This document shows positions 7,050-15,840 of a DNA stretch of 34,725 bases, one piece after another (within the stretch, counting starts at the first letter, position 1; each line of letters starts with the position of its first letter). A program made the translations under genes and the position numbers. The stretch comes from an uncultured Oscillospiraceae bacterium (lineage in GTDB: Bacteria; Bacillota; Clostridia; Oscillospirales; Ruminococcaceae): assembly GCA_910589145.1 (NCBI GenBank), contig CAJUSD010000034.1, positions 914-35,638 of the forward strand, written 5' to 3'. The notes beneath the pieces are model-generated. The model had not been told where the DNA came from. It saw only the letters and a list, made by a program, of their open reading frames with translations, and made no database searches.

Positions 7050-7514
7050 ATGAGTTTAGGAACCCACTTATTTTATGCAAGGAAAAACAAAGGATTGTCT
7101 CAAGAAATAGTTGCAGAAAAACTTGGGGTAAGCAGACAGACGATTTCCAAATGGGAAACCGATGAAACTCTGCCAGACATCCAGCAGTCAAAAAGATTAG
7201 CAGTGATATATAACTTGACATTAGATGAGTTAATTGATTTTGATATTGATGTAAAGGAAATACAGAACGCCATTGATAGGACGAGCCAGGAGGTAACTGA
7301 TAAAGTTGACTGGACAAAGGCATGGGGTAAAAAATATCCAGTCCTAATACAGTACCAGAAGGAGGTTGAAACTGCTCCCTATAGGGTGGAATTGGAAAAG
7401 CTGCTGGACGATTTGCAGAAAAAATATGAATATGACGAATTAAATGCTTTTTTGGTTCTCAAAGATATTCTTGCATCTGTCTGGAAAGACAGGAAGAGGA
7501 CAAAAAGTAAATAG
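7050..7514 (+). CDS. XRE/HTH_3-family transcriptional regulator
   Basis: A 154-residue protein with an N-terminal Cro/C1-type helix-turn-helix at about residues 7-60: KGLSQEIVAEKLGVSRQTIS, followed by KWETDETLPD and a domain end LTLDELIDFD. This arrangement is common in Clostridia. The C-terminal 90 residues are charged and mostly helical, with no recognised domain. The ATG at 7050 has GGAGG (7035-7039) 10 bases upstream; the nearer ATG at 7040 is out of frame. It stands alone, with its own promoter candidate and a strong terminator. Its targets are unknown. Confidence 0.85.
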   Translation: MSLGTHLFYARKNKGLSQEIVAEKLGVSRQTISKWETDETLPDIQQSKRLAVIYNLTLDELIDFDIDVKEIQNAIDRTSQEVTDKVDWTKAWGKKYPVLIQYQKEVETAPYRVELEKLLDDLQKKYEYDELNAFLVLKDILASVWKDRKRTKSK

Positions 7515-7519
7515 AATAT

Positions 7520-7574
7520 AGCAAGGGATGTTAAAAGATGGAGTACCATTTTTTAACATCCCAATTGCTTTTTT
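7520..7574 (+). terminator. Terminator of the XRE regulator gene
   Basis: GGGATGTTAAAA (7525-7536) pairs perfectly with TTTTAACATCCC (7551-7562); outer AGCAA/TTGCT pairing extends the stem. A run CTTTTTTC follows on the plus strand. Confidence 0.85.
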
Positions 7575-7579
7575 CATTG

Positions 7580-7762
7580 TGCTTTCTCAGGAACCCCCAA
7601 TGTAAAGTGAAGTGTTCATTAAACCGAATCCCCGTATAAGTATCAAAATATTTTTTCCCATGCCGCCTTAACAGCGATCTCACCGTGATTTCCTTCATCA
7701 AGGTTTACCAAAAAATCAGCTTCTGCCAGAATCTGAAAATCCATCCAGTATGTACGCCTTTC
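7580..7762 (-). pseudogene. Remnant of an HD-domain hydrolase gene (C-terminal fragment)
   Basis: Read leftward, the frame gives YWMDFQILAEADFLVNLDEG, a segment typical of the C-terminal part of HD-domain phosphohydrolase-like proteins. It stops at a TGA at 7645-7643. The next frame continues with KYFDTYTGIRFNEHF, which fits the same family (the TGI/TGL step). So the fragment is frameshifted, and it also lacks the HD catalytic part upstream, where stop codons occur. Its end runs into the terminator of the convergent regulator gene. It is not functional. Confidence 0.6.
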
Positions 7763-7806
7763 CTAATTTTATTCAGTTTTATTAAAAGCTATAAAAAGCC
7801 ACAAGG

Positions 7807-8346
7807 CTAATTCTGTAACAGCGGGCTGTTAAAAAAGCTGATAATTTTCTCAGCGCCAATGGGCCTCATGTTATTAGCATCAACTCCAACGTCATAGCGC
7901 AGAATCCCCTGTCTTCGGTTTTGTTCATTATAATCCCAATGGTTATGCTGATGTCCATGAAGGCAGAAGCTTCCCCTGAAAAATCCGTTCCATTCCAAAA
8001 TGGGATAGTGAAACAAAATGAATTTCGTATTGTACACCTCAACCTCAGCATAATCCTGTATAGAGGCAAACAAGGATTGATTAAAAGATGGGTCGTCTAC
8101 AAAACGGTCATGATTTCCCCGTATCAGATGTTTGGTGCCTTTCAGTTCAGAGAGAATTTCCATCGCAAGGGTTGAACCCTTCATGGTAAAATCCCCCAAA
8201 ATATATACTTCGTCCTGAAAACCAACAAGCTGGTTCCAGTTTTTTATCAGGGTTTGATCCATCTGCTCTATATTTTGGAAGGGCCGTTTTGTGTGCCTGA
8301 TAATATTTTCATGATGGAAATGGAGGTCTGACGTAAAATATACCAA
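7807..8346 (-). CDS. Calcineurin-like metallophosphoesterase
   Basis: A phosphoesterase of about 179 residues with all five metal-binding blocks in order: SDLHFHH (D, H), LGDFTMKG (GD), RGNHDRF (GNHD), FHYPI (H) and LHGHQHNH (GHxH). This small stand-alone type is typical of clostridial and phage-like phosphoesterases; the physiological substrate cannot be told. I place the start at TTG 8346, just before VYFTSDLH, with AAAGG about 12 bases upstream. The frame is open back to an ATG at 8445, but the extra 33 residues do not look like the family. That upstream stretch includes DNA with divergent promoter features. Confidence 0.85.
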   Translation of the reverse strand: MVYFTSDLHFHHENIIRHTKRPFQNIEQMDQTLIKNWNQLVGFQDEVYILGDFTMKGSTLAMEILSELKGTKHLIRGNHDRFVDDPSFNQSLFASIQDYAEVEVYNTKFILFHYPILEWNGFFRGSFCLHGHQHNHWDYNEQNRRQGILRYDVGVDANNMRPIGAEKIISFFNSPLLQN

Positions 8347-8438
8347 CTGTTTACCCAACCTTTCCTTTAATCTGATACAAAGATATATACCATATTGGAA
8401 ATGTGTTTTCAAGAGTTCGGGAAGGTAAAATGGACACA

Positions 8439-8467
8439 TTGACAAACTTTTTTAGAAATGGTAGTCT
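8439..8467 (+). promoter_or_regulatory. Promoter candidate for the TPR protein gene
   Basis: TTGACA (8439-8444), 17-base spacer, TAGTCT (8462-8467). The -35 box is perfect and the -10 box is weak. Confidence 0.35.
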
Positions 8468-8500
8468 TATTTTTTAGATTAGTGTTAAAGGGATGATTTT

Positions 8501-9670
8501 ATGGGCCTTTTTTTGCAGATAACCTTATTTCCTGGTGGAGATATTTTAAATTGTCAAAAGGCGCTTCAACAGTGTTCTGATGATTCGCAGCTATCTGTCC
8601 AAATAGATGAATGCCATTGGAGCCAGTATCCAAAAGGTTCAGCAGTCCTGCTGAATAATGACTGCTGTGGTTATGAAGCTCTTGCAGACAAACTGTCCAG
8701 TTTGTTGGATACCCCTGTTATGGTGTTATATATCTATGATGGCGATTATTGGGGCTATTTCCTCTGGAAAGATGGGACAAGGGAAGATCAGTTTGCCAGC
8801 CTTGCCAACTATTTCAGGGAAGGCGAGCCGCCTGAAACACCAGGGGACGCCCAAAAGGTAAGCCAATATTTTAATGTGAAACCAGAGGATATAGATCGTT
8901 ATCTTATTCCTTGGCTTGAGGAAGAAACGAACCGTTACGCTTATAAGAACGACAGCGCTGTAATTGGTGACTGTTGGCAGATGGCGGACTTTATGAAGGC
9001 TTTGGGGTTTGACTATGACCAGCTTTGTCTGCCAGAGGCAGAGCCTGAATCGGTACCAACTGCCGCCCCTGTGACGGAAAAGGAATCGTGGAAGCCATAT
9101 ATATACAATAATGCAAAGCCGATAGATACCCCTGTTTTGCCAAATGCCCTTACTGATCGAAAATATGCCCTCAAATGGGCAAAGAAGCTAGGGGCAGAAC
9201 ATATAGAAGTGATCCAGGTACTGCAGAGTAAAAAGTATAAAAGTGCAGTTCCTCTGCTTACAGAAGCAATTCGAACCGAACCTAATAACCCTGCCCTGTA
9301 TCTTCTTCGGGCCTTCTGCTGGAACCAGTTAGAGGGGCTCAACCATGGGATGAGCCGTAAACCCGATATGGATCGGGATCTGACGAAATTTTTGGAATTT
9401 GAGCCGGATGATATTATGGCACTTCGTGCCCGGTGCCCTACAGCAGCAACTACTTCCCGCTATCAACGCCATATTTTGGATTTAACTAAACTAATAGAGC
9501 TTGACCCAGAAAATATTGACCTTTATCAGCTGGATCGGGCCTACCGATATCATTGGGTAGGAGATGACAATGCTGCCCGCAGGGATTTGGAGAGTATTTT
9601 ACAGCGTGAAGAACTTTGGACTGTGGATTTAGTTTATCTTTGCAGGGAATTTAGAATGTCTGGATTTTGA
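8501..9670 (+). CDS. Unknown protein with TPR-like C-terminal half
   Basis: A 389-residue cytoplasmic protein without signal peptide or membrane segment. Residues 1-180 form a domain I do not recognise, with strands such as VMVLYIYDGDYWGYFLW and a GDCWQMADFMKALGF segment. A Pro/Glu-rich linker lies near 185-220. Residues 230-389 are helix-rich with TPR-like pairs: VLQSKKYKSAVPLLTEAIR then EPNNPALYLLRAFCW; LTKFLEFEPDDIMALRAR; and LTKLIELDPENIDLYQLDRA. TPR units mediate protein contacts. The ATG has AAAGGGA 8 bases upstream. It is separated from the MoxR operon by a promoter, so probably not part of it. Confidence 0.8.
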   Translation: MGLFLQITLFPGGDILNCQKALQQCSDDSQLSVQIDECHWSQYPKGSAVLLNNDCCGYEALADKLSSLLDTPVMVLYIYDGDYWGYFLWKDGTREDQFASLANYFREGEPPETPGDAQKVSQYFNVKPEDIDRYLIPWLEEETNRYAYKNDSAVIGDCWQMADFMKALGFDYDQLCLPEAEPESVPTAAPVTEKESWKPYIYNNAKPIDTPVLPNALTDRKYALKWAKKLGAEHIEVIQVLQSKKYKSAVPLLTEAIRTEPNNPALYLLRAFCWNQLEGLNHGMSRKPDMDRDLTKFLEFEPDDIMALRARCPTAATTSRYQRHILDLTKLIELDPENIDLYQLDRAYRYHWVGDDNAARRDLESILQREELWTVDLVYLCREFRMSGF

Positions 9671-9684
9671 CGCAGGGGCATGCC

Positions 9685-9745
9685 TTGCAACATATTCCTG
9701 TCTATGATAAAATAGAAAGAACAAACCTTTCTATACAGAGTATAG
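9685..9745 (+). promoter_or_regulatory. Promoter and leader hairpin of the MoxR operon
   Basis: TTGCAA (9685-9690), 17-base spacer, TAAAAT (9708-9713) with a TGA extension. Just downstream, CTATAC/GTATAG (9731-9736 and 9740-9745) makes a perfect 6-bp stem with a three-base loop, ending 6 bases before the GGAGG ribosome site. Confidence 0.6.
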
Positions 9746-9761
9746 AGAAACGGAGGACGCC

Positions 9762-10757
9762 ATGGATGAGGCGCAGCAGGCAGCAGATTTTTTAGAATCC
9801 TTAAAGGGAAATCTTTCTAAAATAATGGTTGGCAAAGAACAGGCGGTAGATATGCTTTTAACTGCGCTTATTTGTGGGGGCCATGTACTGATAGAAGACC
9901 TCCCTGGACTTGGAAAGACCACCTTAGCGGCAGCACTGGCAAAATCCCTGACCTGTTCCTTTAAACGAATTCAGTTTACACCAGACGTACTCCCATCGGA
10001 TGTAACTGGATTTACCACATATAATCTGGCAACAGGAGAAAAGGAAGTGCGGTTTGGGGCAGTAATGGCGCAGATGGTTTTGGCAGATGAAATTAACCGT
10101 ACAAGTCCCAAAACCCAGTCCAGCTTATTGGAAGTCATGCAGGAACATCAAGTGACAATAGATGGAACTACATATCATTTGCCGGAACCATTTATGGTAT
10201 TGGCAACCCAAAACCCGTCTGAACTCACTGGAACATATCCTCTGCCAGAGGCGCAGTTAGACCGGTTCCTGCTGAAAATTTCCATGGGATATCCAACCCG
10301 CGAGGAGGAATATTCTATTCTGTCGCGCCATAAACGAGCGGGGGCTGGAGAGGGAATAACAATAAAGGAACTTGAACCAGTAGGAACGGCGGAGGATGTA
10401 TTAGCGCTGCGCCGGGTTTTTCAAAAGATGAAATGCAGTGATGCAATTTTAAACTATATTGTACAGATTTCCCAGAAAAGCCGAAGCAATGAGCAAATAG
10501 CATTAGGAATCAGCCCGCGCGGGTCTATCGCATTAATGGAAGCATCTATGGCACATGCGCTTTTGAAGGGGCGGGATTATGTAATCCCTGACGACGTAAA
10601 GGATATGGCTGGCCCGGTTCTGGGGCATCGCGTCCGCTTAAATCTTCAGGCGAGTATGAAAAATCGTTCTGCTCAGGAAATTATGAAGGAAATAGTATCC
10701 TCAGTGGCGGTTCCGGGCGTTGCAGAGGGAACCGGTTTCCTGGGAGGCGTTCGATGA
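9762..10757 (+). CDS. MoxR-family AAA+ ATPase
   Basis: A 331-residue AAA+ protein of the MoxR type, thought to act as a chaperone that matures partner proteins, often with VWA or DUF58 proteins. Walker A is EDLPGLGKTT (about residues 45-54), Walker B is VLADEIN (106-112) and sensor 1 is LATQNP (147-152). The C-terminal lid domain is complete (GISPRGSIALMEASMAHALL). The start has a perfect GGAGGA site. The stop overlaps the next gene's start as ATGA, so the two are translationally coupled. It is first gene of a four-gene operon. Confidence 0.95.
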   Translation: MDEAQQAADFLESLKGNLSKIMVGKEQAVDMLLTALICGGHVLIEDLPGLGKTTLAAALAKSLTCSFKRIQFTPDVLPSDVTGFTTYNLATGEKEVRFGAVMAQMVLADEINRTSPKTQSSLLEVMQEHQVTIDGTTYHLPEPFMVLATQNPSELTGTYPLPEAQLDRFLLKISMGYPTREEEYSILSRHKRAGAGEGITIKELEPVGTAEDVLALRRVFQKMKCSDAILNYIVQISQKSRSNEQIALGISPRGSIALMEASMAHALLKGRDYVIPDDVKDMAGPVLGHRVRLNLQASMKNRSAQEIMKEIVSSVAVPGVAEGTGFLGGVR

Positions 10758-11965
10758 GGAAAAAAGGGGCAGGGATTTTTTCGGAAATGAAACGCCTGCG
10801 GGTTCCCTATATAATTGTTATGGCAGCCAGCCTGTTCATAGGGCTTCTTACAGGGCTGCGGGTGTGTTTTCTAATCTTTTTTGTTCAGCTTTTTCTTTTG
10901 GTATTCTGTATATCCGTTATTATTTATACAGTTGCATCTTTTGCATATTTACAGACAATTAGCCAGGAGGAGGCTGTAAAAGGGGATACCGTCCATCTGC
11001 ATTTGGAAATCCATAACGAAAAACCATATCCATTTACTATGATGCAGGTACATATTCAGACAGTATCCAGCAGGGAAAACAAGGTGCTTTCATTCCACCT
11101 TGCCCCAAAAGCATCTATTCGCTTTGATTTGCCGATTGCCTGCCGATGGCGCGGGGAAACCGGCATAGGGATGAATGTAGTTGAACTGCGGGATATGTTT
11201 GGCCTGGTACATATTTATTTTCCTTTAAATTTTCTTCCTTATTACCGTCCCAGGCGGCTGCTGGTATTTCCAAAGGCGGAAAATTTATCTTTAAGTATGG
11301 TGGGAAACCCCCGCCGCCTTCAGGTAAGGGGCGCCCTTACCCAGCCGTCAGATTCTGGCAATGACTTATATGGTTTACAGGATTATCGTTCGGGAGATAC
11401 TGACCGTCAGATTCATTGGAAGGTTTCAGCTGCCCATAACGCCTTATACACCAAATGGTATGAACGGGAGGCACGCCCCCAATGTATCATTTTGATTGAC
11501 GATTGTATGCCTTATTCCGGTGAAGAAGGAAAAATTGCCGCTGATCTTCTATGTTGTACTGCTGCTTCCCTATCCAGGTGGGCGTTATCCCATCAGAATG
11601 GGGTTTTACTTTGTGCAGGCTCCCCCCATATTCCCAAAGTACAGGGAGAAAGCTTTCAGGATTATTCTATTGTACAGCAATGGCTTGCCTTGCTTCCTTT
11701 TGAGGGACAAGGGGGAATCTCTGGTGAAAGTATCAATTCGGAACTGGCGGGAGGCTTTGCTGCAGGGCTTCCCGTTTACTTGCTTACTGCTTCACCGTCC
11801 TCACTTGCCAATGTAATGGATGTAATAATACAGCGCGGGGCGCAAATGGTTTGCATATGGACAGCCATGTCCCCTGTGGAACGTCCCTCCTTTCCCGACG
11901 GTGTTTTAGATATTCCAATAGAACCCGGCTGTAATATTGGTACAAGATTGGGGGAACGGCTATGA
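10754..11965 (+). CDS. DUF58 domain membrane protein
   Basis: A 403-residue protein with two N-terminal membrane segments (about residues 17-65) followed by the DUF58 domain. The hallmark DLYGLQDYRSGDTDRQIHWK lies near residue 210, and CIILIDDC, a VWA-like strand, near 245. DUF58 proteins sit beside MoxR ATPases and transglutaminase-like proteins in many bacteria; their exact role is unsettled. The gene overlaps moxR by 4 bases and the next gene by 4 bases (ATGA at both junctions), which strongly suggests a complex or fixed stoichiometry. Confidence 0.92.
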   Translation: MRKKGAGIFSEMKRLRVPYIIVMAASLFIGLLTGLRVCFLIFFVQLFLLVFCISVIIYTVASFAYLQTISQEEAVKGDTVHLHLEIHNEKPYPFTMMQVHIQTVSSRENKVLSFHLAPKASIRFDLPIACRWRGETGIGMNVVELRDMFGLVHIYFPLNFLPYYRPRRLLVFPKAENLSLSMVGNPRRLQVRGALTQPSDSGNDLYGLQDYRSGDTDRQIHWKVSAAHNALYTKWYEREARPQCIILIDDCMPYSGEEGKIAADLLCCTAASLSRWALSHQNGVLLCAGSPHIPKVQGESFQDYSIVQQWLALLPFEGQGGISGESINSELAGGFAAGLPVYLLTASPSSLANVMDVIIQRGAQMVCIWTAMSPVERPSFPDGVLDIPIEPGCNIGTRLGERL

Positions 11966-14340
11966 ACCGAATTCGCCAATGGCTTTCCCAGCATCAACAT
12001 ATTTGGGGGATTTCTATTGACCTGATGGCAGCTTGGTCATTTACGGCAAGCTGGACAATTGCAGTTTGCAGCTGCTTTCAGGGGCTTTCCCTTGGGCTTA
12101 CTGTACAACGCACAGTGGGGTTAACCTTAGCCAGTATACTGGTGATCTATATAATCTCCCGTAAATGGTGGATTTTCCCTGGAACTGCGGCGTTGGGAGG
12201 GATTGTCCTTTGGAGGCTTTCACGTACTGATTATTGGGAGGATCTCCTTGTACGTTTGCAGGATTATATTGTTTGGTGGATGCGTGGATTCCCTCAGGGG
12301 GACGATTATCCTTACCATATTCAATGGGTGCAGTTTTTGACGGCTGTCCTGATTGGTGCAGCCCTTTTTTTAATAATGCGCCGCTTTTTTTCCTTCCTTT
12401 TTCTTTTAGCTGGGAGCATTGGGGCAGTCGTTTTAACGGGTTTCTTCTCTATTGGGGAGGATGCAGGGCTTTACCCCTGCCTTACCTTTTCGCTGATAGG
12501 ATTGATTATTGTTTTGCCAAGGATTTACGCCCGCTATCTCCAAACGCATAACATTCTGGAAAAATCCTTTGATACTGAATTACCAGGCGCTGAAAAGGCT
12601 GCGCCAATTAACCGGGCGTCTCTGCAAATTTTAGCAGTCCCTGCGGCATTAGTATGTGTAGGGCTTGCCTTTTGGATGGTGCCAGAAGATACTTCTGAAT
12701 GGCAGTCTGTTCCATTAGTTCACTTCCTATGGGATATGGGGGATTTATTCCGCTTTTCAGTTGGAAGATCAGAAGGATATTGGGAATTCCAGCTTTCTGG
12801 TGTAGGATATCAGCCGTCTTTGGATCGATTGGGCGGACCTGTGGAATTATCTGACGACATTCTTTTTGAAGTTAAATCTGAATTACCCATTTTATTGCGG
12901 GGAAGCATTCAGGATACCTACACAGGAACAGGCTGGACCGATTCCCGCAATAATGGAAGGTTCCGGCTGGAAAGCGCTGTTTGGAGCGGAAAACAGAAAG
13001 ACGTGTTTGGGTTAAAACTTCCAAAGGATAAAAAAGCAAAAGAACTTTACCAGCGTTTGACCAGGGATATTTCCTTTCAGATATATCCCAGAAACTATCC
13101 GTATTGTACTATTTTTACCGCAGGACGGGCAGAGGAGGCTGAATTTCTGAACGGCGGAGAGGAAATTTATTTTAACTCTCAAGGGGAAATGTTTACAAAA
13201 AACTATATTTCCAAGCCATACCTTGTAACTGGCCGGGATTTTCTGCCCCGCAGTGCCGGTATGGATCAGGAAATACTTTTACTGGAACGTTTGACAACAG
13301 AAGAACCTTCCAAGGAAATGCTGAAAATCTGCGAACAGTACCTTCAACTGCCTGACAGCCTGCCCCAACAGGTACGGGATATGGCAGAAAGTATAACTCA
13401 AAGATATACGACCCCTTACCAAAAGGCTGCTGCTTTGTGCGACTGGCTGTCCCAGAACTGTACCTATACCCTTTCCCCGGAGCCGCTTCCCGACGGCAGA
13501 GATTTTGTAGATTTTTTCCTTGAAACAAGAGAAGGTTATTGTGTATACTATGCCTCTGCTATGACTGTTTTCTCCAGATGCATTGGAATTCCCGCCCGGT
13601 TTGTTTCCGGCTTTGGCTTGAGGGAAGAAGAAAACGAGAACTGGTATTATACTTCTGAGGCAACCGCCCATGCCTGGACGGAAATCTATCTCCAAAATAT
13701 TGGATGGATCGCCCTGGATCCTCTGGGGTGGGACTCCAGCCCGCTGCATACTCCTGACGAGCCAGTGGGGAATCCTTCTGAACCTTCCTACCTTCTTGAT
13801 GACGAGGATGAGGAACTGGAACAGCCTGAATTACCGGATTTTCCCGACATTCAGGAACATAATGCCTTTCCTATTTGGATCTTTTTCCTATTGTTTATTG
13901 TTATTGGGTCAGGGGCTGGAGTTTGGACTGCTTTTCAGGCTCCGGTTTGGATTTGGGAGTTTGAGCGGCTTGGAAAGAATTACCCTGAATTGGGTCAGAG
14001 ATCAAGACAGGTTTATCAGGATATTTTGCATTTGACTGCATTTTTAGGGTTTATGCCTGTAACCGGTGAAACAGCTTTTGAATTTGCGCAGAGAGTCGAT
14101 GAAAGATTACAGATTGACGGCTTGGTACAGCCTATGGAAATGGCTGCCCGCTGTCTGGTAAAATTGCAGTTTGGCGGTATTGTGCCAACAGAACAGCAAA
14201 TACGGGAAATGCTGCAATACCATCAAAAACTAGAATATTTAGTTAAGCTTCGTCTGGGGAAATGGATGTATTGGTGGAAAAGATGTATGCCCTGTGTCTT
14301 GAAATCAATTTTGAAGAAAAAGGTAATGAAAGAAGGCTGA
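11962..14340 (+). CDS. TgpA-type membrane transglutaminase-like protein
   Basis: A 792-residue protein. The N-terminal 230 residues carry about six membrane helices. A long extracellular part follows with a transglutaminase-core fold. The catalytic triad is visible as Cys527 (TREGYCVYYASA), His570 (ATAHAWTEI) and Asp586 (WIALDPL). A Glu/Asp/Pro-rich linker leads to one more membrane helix near residues 635-660 and a cytoplasmic C-terminal domain of about 125 residues with basic end. The architecture matches TgpA/YebA-type proteins linked to MoxR and DUF58. An external protease or transamidase role is inferred from the fold. It overlaps the DUF58 gene by 4 bases. Confidence 0.92.
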   Translation: MNRIRQWLSQHQHIWGISIDLMAAWSFTASWTIAVCSCFQGLSLGLTVQRTVGLTLASILVIYIISRKWWIFPGTAALGGIVLWRLSRTDYWEDLLVRLQDYIVWWMRGFPQGDDYPYHIQWVQFLTAVLIGAALFLIMRRFFSFLFLLAGSIGAVVLTGFFSIGEDAGLYPCLTFSLIGLIIVLPRIYARYLQTHNILEKSFDTELPGAEKAAPINRASLQILAVPAALVCVGLAFWMVPEDTSEWQSVPLVHFLWDMGDLFRFSVGRSEGYWEFQLSGVGYQPSLDRLGGPVELSDDILFEVKSELPILLRGSIQDTYTGTGWTDSRNNGRFRLESAVWSGKQKDVFGLKLPKDKKAKELYQRLTRDISFQIYPRNYPYCTIFTAGRAEEAEFLNGGEEIYFNSQGEMFTKNYISKPYLVTGRDFLPRSAGMDQEILLLERLTTEEPSKEMLKICEQYLQLPDSLPQQVRDMAESITQRYTTPYQKAAALCDWLSQNCTYTLSPEPLPDGRDFVDFFLETREGYCVYYASAMTVFSRCIGIPARFVSGFGLREEENENWYYTSEATAHAWTEIYLQNIGWIALDPLGWDSSPLHTPDEPVGNPSEPSYLLDDEDEELEQPELPDFPDIQEHNAFPIWIFFLLFIVIGSGAGVWTAFQAPVWIWEFERLGKNYPELGQRSRQVYQDILHLTAFLGFMPVTGETAFEFAQRVDERLQIDGLVQPMEMAARCLVKLQFGGIVPTEQQIREMLQYHQKLEYLVKLRLGKWMYWWKRCMPCVLKSILKKKVMKEG

Positions 14341-14346
14341 ATAGAA

Positions 14347-15546
14347 ATGTTGGGACTATTGAAAAAAATTCCAGTTATATCTATGGGAACTGAACTTATT
14401 TCTGGATATAACAAGTCAAAATCATATCATTACCTATGGTTTGGCAGCCTGAACGATGCAGATAAACAACCTATTCGTTGGCGGGTATTATCTAAAAAGG
14501 GAAATGATGCTTTTTATCAGGACAGCAGCGGAAACAGCTGTGAAAACCCGCTCTTTTTGCTGACAGAAGACGTACTTGGCTCATTTCCTCAAAAGGAGGA
14601 AATTAAGCGGAACGTCTGTATCAAGTTCTATAACACAGATCCTGATGAAAATTGGGATTTAGAAAATCCAGCATCCATCTGGCAGGGAAGCGACGCGAGA
14701 AAATGGTGCAGGCATTTTGAACAGGTTTGCTTTACGGAAACAGAACGCAGCTCCATACTATCCACCTTTAAAAGCGATAGGGAATACCGCAGCAAACGGG
14801 ATGCATATAATCCAGCGCTTCCCCCCATAAAGGCAGCTCCCAATATACTAAATGGCGACAAGGTGTTTTTCCTTTCATTTGAGGAGGCTGAAAATAACGA
14901 ATACGGTTTCAAGGACAAAAAAATCTATACCGCAGAACAGGAATGGTGGACCCGTTCTTTTGATAGATATACAGAATATGGAGATTTCCACTGCCTTGAG
15001 ATTGGAATTGTTTTAACCCACTTTGGCGGCCTTCTTTGCGCGCCTGTTGGCAGTAAAATGTATACGCGTCCAGCTCTAAACCTGAATCATAGTCAAGTTT
15101 TATTTGCTTCCGCCGCTGTTGATGGGAAAGAACAGGGATTACCCCAAAATCCTGCAGTTTTAAAAAAGGTTCCCAAAATGCCAGAGAAAAAAGTGAAGGA
15201 CTGGAAGCTGACATTGATAGAGGAAAAACGGAAAGGTTTTTCCGTTGGCAAGCCTAGAATACAGGGGAATATTCTTTTTGTCCCTTTCCAAAATGCGGTT
15301 GCCTATGAACCGTCCCTTGCCCCAAACGAACGCGTTTCCGCCATCGTTTTGGATAGCGGAGGAACAGACCTAAAATATTATGGAAATATTGCTTTGCCGG
15401 TTTCCCCCAATGGGGAAGCACAGATTGATCTGTCCTCCATTGCCTTGGAAACAGGAGACAGGCTTTTCGTATTTTCTGAACAATGTAATAGGAACAGAAG
15501 GACAGATTATGCAAGCCGCCCTGTGGAGGTGGATTTAAATCAGTAA
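14347..15546 (+). CDS. DUF6273-like domain protein
   Basis: A 399-residue protein starting 6 bases after the transglutaminase stop, with AGAAGG overlapping that gene's end, so probably the fourth operon gene. Residues 25-255 follow the pattern I associate with DUF6273: FGSL..QPIRWRVLSK, PLFLLTEDVLGS, WQGSDARKWC, FTETERSSIL, GDKVFFLSFEEAE, then WWTRSF and RPALNLN. The remaining 140 residues form a beta-rich tail of Ig-like or sugar-binding appearance (VPFQNAVAYEP..., IVLDSGGT). There is no signal peptide or anchor, although relatives are often surface proteins. Its function is unknown. Confidence 0.75.
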   Translation: MLGLLKKIPVISMGTELISGYNKSKSYHYLWFGSLNDADKQPIRWRVLSKKGNDAFYQDSSGNSCENPLFLLTEDVLGSFPQKEEIKRNVCIKFYNTDPDENWDLENPASIWQGSDARKWCRHFEQVCFTETERSSILSTFKSDREYRSKRDAYNPALPPIKAAPNILNGDKVFFLSFEEAENNEYGFKDKKIYTAEQEWWTRSFDRYTEYGDFHCLEIGIVLTHFGGLLCAPVGSKMYTRPALNLNHSQVLFASAAVDGKEQGLPQNPAVLKKVPKMPEKKVKDWKLTLIEEKRKGFSVGKPRIQGNILFVPFQNAVAYEPSLAPNERVSAIVLDSGGTDLKYYGNIALPVSPNGEAQIDLSSIALETGDRLFVFSEQCNRNRRTDYASRPVEVDLNQ

Positions 15547-15598
15547 GTTACCTAAACGTATACAGATTTAACATAATGAAAAAATTTGAATTCACTAC

Positions 15599-15627
15599 TT
15601 GACAAAAGGGCTTTATTTGTATAGAAT
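15599..15627 (+). promoter_or_regulatory. tRNA-Leu promoter
   Basis: TTGACA (15599-15604), 17-base spacer, TAGAAT (15622-15627), starting transcription about 8-10 bases before the mature tRNA 5' end. Confidence 0.75.
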
Positions 15628-15642
15628 TATAAAGGTAGTCTT

Positions 15643-15727
15643 GCCGCTATGGCGGAACTGGCAGACGCAAGGGACTTAAAATCCCTCGGTTGAATAAACC
15701 GTACCGGTTCGATTCCGGTTAGCGGCA
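15643..15727 (+). tRNA. tRNA-Leu (anticodon UAA)
   Basis: An 85-base type II tRNA. The acceptor stem GCCGCTA pairs with TAGCGGC, followed by discriminator A. The anticodon stem AGGGA/TCCCT encloses the loop CTTAAAA with anticodon TAA. The long variable arm CGGTT/AACCG and T-arm ACCGG-TTCGATT-CCGGT are complete. CCA is not encoded. Confidence 0.97.
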
Positions 15728-15737
15728 TCAATAGTTT

Positions 15738-15787
15738 GAAAGCTTTTGGATTGTTTCTTGTTGGAAATAATTCAAAAGCTTTTTTTC
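15738..15787 (+). terminator. Terminator of tRNA-Leu
   Basis: GAAAGCTTTTGGATT (15738-15752) pairs with AATTCAAAAGCTTTT-like sequence ending at about 15783, with one mismatch, followed by a T-run and C. This isolates the tRNA from the downstream gene. It also argues against any coding start for the VanW gene before 15788. Confidence 0.8.
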
Positions 15788-15840
15788 TTTCTAACACTTT
15801 GCCGCAGAAAAAGGTTATTGTCGGAAGGGGTTGCTTTATA

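Noticed and set aside
15736..15840. N-terminal extension of the VanW protein
   Set aside because: The DNA is the terminator of tRNA-Leu. The family start (RKKLFCEISP) coincides with TTG 15841 and its ribosome site.
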